Below, piece by piece: positions 60,553 to 64,000 of a stretch of 64,000 nt of DNA. The position numbers were made by a program, and so were the translations under genes. Position 1 is the first letter of the stretch. Each line of letters starts with the position of its first letter. Below the pieces are notes generated by a model that did not search any database, was not told where the DNA came from, and was given only the letters and a program-made list of their open reading frames with translations. Location: positions 5,322,501 to 5,386,500 of the forward strand of contig NZ_OY762614.1 of the NCBI RefSeq assembly GCF_963666145.1, given 5' to 3'. The DNA comes from an uncultured Desulfobacter sp. (lineage in GTDB: Bacteria > Desulfobacterota > Desulfobacteria > Desulfobacterales > Desulfobacteraceae).

Positions 60553-62013
60553 CTAAAAATAGCGTTCAATGACCACTTTGGTATCGGTGAAAAACTGGAA
60601 GATCTCCCGGCCATGGCCTTTGATGTCTCCGAACATGGAGTGTTGCGAGCCCCCAAAGGGAAAGAAACTCATGGGGGCGGCAATGCCGATGTTAACGCCG
60701 ATCATGCCGGGACTGGCCTCAACGCGAAGCTTTCTGACGGCTGCGGCATTCTGGGTGTAAATGCAGGCAGCATTTGCAAAATCCCGGGTGTTGATCAGTT
60801 CGATCACATCATCCAGGGTCGGGGTGCGCACAATGCTGACTACAGGCCCAAAGATCTCTTCGCGTGCAATGGTCATATCCGGCATCACATTGTCAAAGAT
60901 GGTGGGGCCCACAAAAAAGCCGTTGGGATAGCTGTCTACGGTAAAGTCACGGCCATCCAAAATAAGATCGGCCCCTTCCTGAATGCCTCGTTCAATGTAT
61001 TCCGAAATGCGTTTCCGGTGGGCCTGGCTGATCACAGGACCCATGGCGTTTTTTTCATCCAGCCCGTCGCCCACCGGCATGGCCCTTGCGGCGGCAACAA
61101 ATTTGTCGATGAATGCGTCCGCAAACCCTTTGTCTCCCACAGGCGCCAGGATGGAACCCGACAGACACCGCTGGCCGGCGCAGCCGAAAAAGGAGGTAAT
61201 CAAAGAGGGCATGCCGTCATCTATATTGGCATCGGGCATGACGGCAACAATGTTTTTGGCGCCGCCCAGGGCCTGAACCCGTTTACCCGTGGCCCCGCAC
61301 CGTTCATAGATATATCTGGCCGTGGGGGTGGAGCCCACAAAAGAGATCCCTTCAATGTCCGGGTGGTCCAACATGGCATTGACCACATCCTTTGAGCCGT
61401 TCACCATGTTGACAACGCCCTCGGGAAATCCCACATCATCAATGATCTCAAAGATCCGGTTCTGGGTCATGGGGACCTGTTCGGACGGTTTTAGTACATA
61501 GGTGTTGCCGCTCACCAGGGCATAGGGCAAAAACCACCAGGGAACCATGGCAGGAAAATTATAGGGCGCAATACATCCAAACACCCCCATGGGCTGGCGG
61601 TAAAGGGAGGAATCAATGCCTTTGGCGATATCCTCCAGGCAGTACCCGGTCATCATGGTGGTCACGCCGGTGGCATGTTCCACATTTTCAATCATCCGGC
61701 GCACTTCACCCCGGGCTTCGTCAATGGCTTTGCCCTGTTCCGTGGTCAGCACCCGGGCAATGTCCTCAAATTCATCTTCGAACGCCTCTTTGAGGCGGAA
61801 CAGATACCTGGCCCGGCTGAGCGGCGGGGTCTCTTTCCACTCTTTGAATGCGTTTTTTGCTGCGGTTACGGCCAAGTCCACATCCTGCTTTGTCCCGTAT
61901 GGCACCACCGCAATCGGTTCCCCCAGGGCAGGGTTGCAGATATCTGCGGTCCGGTTGCTGTTGGAATCAACCCATTCCCCATCAATGTAATTTTTAATTT
62001 TTGGCAGACTCAT
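60553..62013 (-). CDS. CoA-acylating methylmalonate/malonate-semialdehyde dehydrogenase
   Basis: A 486-residue aldehyde dehydrogenase of the MmsA/IolA class. It converts methylmalonate semialdehyde (or malonate semialdehyde) plus CoA and NAD to propionyl- or acetyl-CoA. Motifs: VLTTEQGKAIDEARGEV, the nucleotide-binding FVGSTPTARYIYE, the catalytic Cys in GQRCLSGSI, and the C-terminal FGGSQHSMFGDIKGHGREIF that is characteristic of MmsA. GGGGGAGTAAATTTA precedes the ATG at 62013. First gene of the operon with the ferritin-like protein and aminotransferase, divergent from an Lrp-type regulator. Substrate (valine, beta-alanine or taurine-derived) cannot be fixed by sequence alone. Confidence 0.92.
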   Translation of the reverse strand: MSLPKIKNYIDGEWVDSNSNRTADICNPALGEPIAVVPYGTKQDVDLAVTAAKNAFKEWKETPPLSRARYLFRLKEAFEDEFEDIARVLTTEQGKAIDEARGEVRRMIENVEHATGVTTMMTGYCLEDIAKGIDSSLYRQPMGVFGCIAPYNFPAMVPWWFLPYALVSGNTYVLKPSEQVPMTQNRIFEIIDDVGFPEGVVNMVNGSKDVVNAMLDHPDIEGISFVGSTPTARYIYERCGATGKRVQALGGAKNIVAVMPDANIDDGMPSLITSFFGCAGQRCLSGSILAPVGDKGFADAFIDKFVAAARAMPVGDGLDEKNAMGPVISQAHRKRISEYIERGIQEGADLILDGRDFTVDSYPNGFFVGPTIFDNVMPDMTIAREEIFGPVVSIVRTPTLDDVIELINTRDFANAACIYTQNAAAVRKLRVEASPGMIGVNIGIAAPMSFFPFGGSQHSMFGDIKGHGREIFQFFTDTKVVIERYF

Positions 62014-62177
62014 TAAATTTACTCCCCCGATAGGTTTTTATTTGCCGAAAAAAATGATGTCGTCTCGAATTATAAAAATTAAACACTTAAAAAATACAAT
62101 TATGCTTACTCAAAGTTTAAAAAAATACGATTATCGAATATTGTTTTTAAGATGACGCGATTGCAATGTCAATACAG

Positions 62178-62264
62178 AAAATATACGAAATTCGATTATT
62201 AAAAATCATAAATTGGTTTGTATATGAGATGATATTTGAAAAATATTCGAATTTCGTATATTTT
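62178..62264. promoter_or_regulatory. 17-base perfect inverted repeats (candidate Lrp operator)
   Basis: AAAATATACGAAATTCG (62178-62194) and its exact complement CGAATTTCGTATATTTT (62248-62264) are separated by 53 bases in the gap between the divergent dehydrogenase operon and the Lrp-type gene. A related AAAATACGATTATCGAATATTG lies nearby at about 62124. Several such sites suggest cooperative wrapping by an octameric Lrp-family protein. Confidence 0.62.
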
Positions 62265-62303
62265 AGGGTGTTGTTGTCGATATAAAAGAATGAGGATGAT
62301 CGT

Positions 62304-62777
62304 GTGAAAAAAGATAGGCCCCTTGATCGGATTGATCGTGAAATTATAAAACTGCTTCAAAACGACGGACGAATATCCAACACAGATATGGCAAAAGCCA
62401 TTGATGTTTCCGAAGCCACCGTTCGAACCCGTTTGAGCAGACTGATCGATGATGAAATTATTCAAATTGTGGCCGTGAGCAATCCGCTCAGGCTTGGATT
62501 CAACGTGGTCGGCCACCTGCGAATTCATGTGGATATCGGCCGGATTGATCCGGTGGCCCAGCAGCTTAAACAGATCCCGGCCTTATGGTTTATTGTTAAA
62601 ACCAGCGGCGCATCCACCGGCATTGATGCCGAATTTAACGTGGAATCCATGGCCGATCTCAACGACCTGGTGTTAAATCAAGTGGGAACTGTTCCCGGTG
62701 TAACGTCCGTGGAGACCACCCTGACCCTTGATTTTGTCAAAAGGCGGTATAACTGGGGAACCGGGTTCGATAATTGA
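62304..62777 (+). CDS. Lrp/AsnC-family transcriptional regulator
   Basis: A 157-residue regulator. An N-terminal HTH (LDRIDREIIKLLQNDGRISNTD, MAKAIDVSEATVRTRLSRLI) and a C-terminal RAM/AsnC ligand domain (HLRIHVDIGRIDPVAQQLKQIP, FIVKTSGASTGIDAEFNVES, VTSVETTLTLDFVK). The start is GTG at 62304 with GAGG eight bases upstream. It is divergent from the aminotransferase/dehydrogenase operon with only 290 bases between, filled with inverted repeats. Inference: it responds to the amino acid or amine degraded by that operon and also to itself. Family members bind amino acids in the RAM domain. Confidence 0.93.
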   Translation: MKKDRPLDRIDREIIKLLQNDGRISNTDMAKAIDVSEATVRTRLSRLIDDEIIQIVAVSNPLRLGFNVVGHLRIHVDIGRIDPVAQQLKQIPALWFIVKTSGASTGIDAEFNVESMADLNDLVLNQVGTVPGVTSVETTLTLDFVKRRYNWGTGFDN

Positions 62778-62801
62778 TAGCGGGCATTATGAATATCGTA
62801 T

Positions 62802-62833
62802 GGTTCCCCGGACTGTACACAGTCAGGGGAACC
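62802..62833. terminator. Hairpin after the Lrp-family gene
   Basis: GGTTCCCC (62802-62809) pairs with GGGGAACC (62826-62833), with a second stem GACTGT/ACAGTC inside. It lies 24 bases after the Lrp stop. No long T-run; the adjacent sequence is the left flank of the transposase. Confidence 0.6.
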
Positions 62834-62962
62834 GGTGAAGTTACAACCTATTTAAAATTTAGCGTCTCAAATACCATTTATTCGATGTTCGAGTTTTTTG
62901 AGGTTTGACATAAAAATGTGCTAAAGAAGTTGAATTTTTGGTATGAACTTTTAACAAAATTC

Positions 62963-64000
62963 ATGATAGAGATGCTCCTCGAACGACCGCTGCCCTTTAT
63001 TGAAAACTATCTTGAATGCATAAATCAAGAATTGATGAAAAAGAACCCCAATTATGTGCTATCCAAAAAGCAAAAACTGTGGCTAAGCTTTTGTTTAAGT
63101 GGTGTTCTGTTAACCAACAGTATTTGCTGGAAACGATTTGAACGAATCAGTTTGGGGAAATTCCGTTTTTCAGCTCTTTCCTGGATGTTCCGCAATTCAA
63201 AAATCAGCTTCGATCGCTTACTGCAACAGAGTACGTGTAATATTCTGAAGCATTATGGCATCAAGGACGGGGTTATTTGCATAGACGATGTAGACCGTGG
63301 TCGATCAAAGTCCACAAAAAAAATATTTAAAGTTCACAAGCTTAAAGACAAACTCACCGGCGGTTTTTTAGACGGGCAATGCATTGTATTTCTATTTTTG
63401 GTAACACCAGTGGCTTCTTTTCCCGTGGGCTTTGAATTTTATCACCCGGACCCATTGTGGAAAGCCTGGAAAAAGAAAGATGACCGTCTTAAAAAAAAGA
63501 AAATACCGAAGAAAAAGCGGCCCAAGGAGCCACAGAGGAATCCTGAATACCCAACGAAGGTTCAATTGGCTCTTGAGCTTTTGAACATATTTCATAAAAA
63601 ACATCCGGACATTGAAATCAAAGCAATTTTGGCAGACGGTCTTTATGGGCACGCTGAATTTGTTGATGGCAGTTCCCTTATCTTTGGTGGTGCTCAAACC
63701 ATCACCAAAATGAAGTATAATCAAAATGTACGGTTTAAAAACCGCATAATTTCAGTACAAAAGTTTTTTGAATCTTATCCTCTGATACCTCAAAAAGTAT
63801 CGGTTCGAGGGAAAGAAGATATTGAAATTTTTATCTCATCGGCTCGCCTGTATGTGCCGTCTCACAATGCAAAGCGTTTTGTGATCGCCATTCAGTATCC
63901 TGATGAGAAAAAACCACGTTATTTGTTAGCCTCTGACTTGAGTTGGAGAACATTGGATATTGTTCAAGCATACTTCTTCCGCTGGTTGATAGAGGTTTTC
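62963..64000 (+). CDS. IS4-family-like DDE transposase (3' end outside window)
   Basis: An open frame of 346 codons, not closed before the window edge. The protein starts MIEMLLERPLPFIENYLEC and contains a likely DDE catalytic set: CIDDVDRG (first Asp), ADGLYGHAEF (second Asp) and, at the very edge, YFFRWLIEVF, which has the Y-(2)-R-(3)-E spacing of the IS4-family YREK motif. A lysine-rich insertion (KKKKIPKKKRPKEPQRNPEY) separates the first two acidic residues. No clear terminal inverted repeat can be identified without the other end; the left end probably lies between 62834 and 62962. The element is next to a regulated catabolic operon. Confidence 0.85.
   Translation, partial: MIEMLLERPLPFIENYLECINQELMKKNPNYVLSKKQKLWLSFCLSGVLLTNSICWKRFERISLGKFRFSALSWMFRNSKISFDRLLQQSTCNILKHYGIKDGVICIDDVDRGRSKSTKKIFKVHKLKDKLTGGFLDGQCIVFLFLVTPVASFPVGFEFYHPDPLWKAWKKKDDRLKKKKIPKKKRPKEPQRNPEYPTKVQLALELLNIFHKKHPDIEIKAILADGLYGHAEFVDGSSLIFGGAQTITKMKYNQNVRFKNRIISVQKFFESYPLIPQKVSVRGKEDIEIFISSARLYVPSHNAKRFVIAIQYPDEKKPRYLLASDLSWRTLDIVQAYFFRWLIEVF

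Noticed and set aside
60544..61395. Plus-strand open frame of 283 codons
   Set aside because: Antisense to the MmsA-type dehydrogenase, with Gly/His-rich low-complexity composition; the minus-strand gene has the ribosome site and catalytic motifs.
1..64000. tRNA, rRNA and CRISPR arrays
   Set aside because: No cloverleaf with conserved T-loop, no rRNA blocks and no regularly spaced repeat-spacer units were seen by reading.

Overview
The window reads as chromosomal DNA of a strictly anaerobic, acetate-oxidising sulfate reducer of the Desulfobacter/Desulfobacteraceae type. This is an inference from gene content: multihaem c-type cytochromes, a succinyl-CoA:acetate CoA-transferase, GTP-type PEP carboxykinase, the NfnAB transhydrogenase, tungstate uptake and molybdenum storage, and a very high density of PAS/Cache sensor kinases and c-di-GMP enzymes. 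No rRNA or tRNA gene and no CRISPR array was seen. One mobile element, an IS4-like transposase gene, runs off the right edge.

Layout. 1-7.8 kb: the end of a GGDEF/EAL protein, a two-gene carboxynorspermidine/spermidine operon (nspC plus carboxynorspermidine dehydrogenase), and a lipoprotein solute-binding protein coupled to a Cache/PAS histidine kinase. 7.8-15.6 kb: an octahaem cytochrome plus cytochrome b respiratory pair, a large hybrid kinase and a diguanylate cyclase. 15.7-22.2 kb: a molybdenum-storage-protein homologue, a PadR regulator with a small divergent gene, a sigma54 activator, and the tungstate transporter tupABC. 22.8-26.5 kb: an unusual two-gene membrane complex of the cytochrome bd superfamily in which the second subunit carries an octahaem tail. 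26.5-43.8 kb: a signalling block with an MCP carrying a CZB domain, HD-GYP regulator, two hybrid kinases, REC-GAF-GGDEF-EAL protein, HDOD protein, REC-PAS protein and histidine kinase. This block also holds two decayed signalling genes.

44.2-58.7 kb is mostly central metabolism: CoA-transferase, CoA-disulfide reductase-like flavoprotein with rhodanese, DUF309, glutamine-amidotransferase-like hydrolase, tandem cytochrome c3, tmk, DUF3842, cooT, nfnBA, pckG, a PHP phosphoesterase and a PNPOx-family flavoprotein. 58.7-62.8 kb is an amino-acid or omega-amine degradation operon (class III aminotransferase, ferritin-like small protein, CoA-acylating semialdehyde dehydrogenase). It is divergent from an Lrp/AsnC regulator, and long perfect inverted repeats lie between them. 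62.9 kb to the end is the truncated transposase.

How it fits together (inference): acetate or amino-acid carbon enters as CoA thioesters. The CoA-transferase links acetate activation to succinyl-CoA, PEPCK supplies gluconeogenesis, and NfnAB balances NADH, NADPH and ferredoxin. The cytochrome modules move electrons between membrane and periplasm. The most unusual item is the bd-like/octahaem pair at 22.8-26.5 kb. Others worth attention are the Mo/W neighbourhood, the SBP-kinase pair and the family of dispersed hairpin repeats. All functions are assigned by reading motifs; no database search was run.
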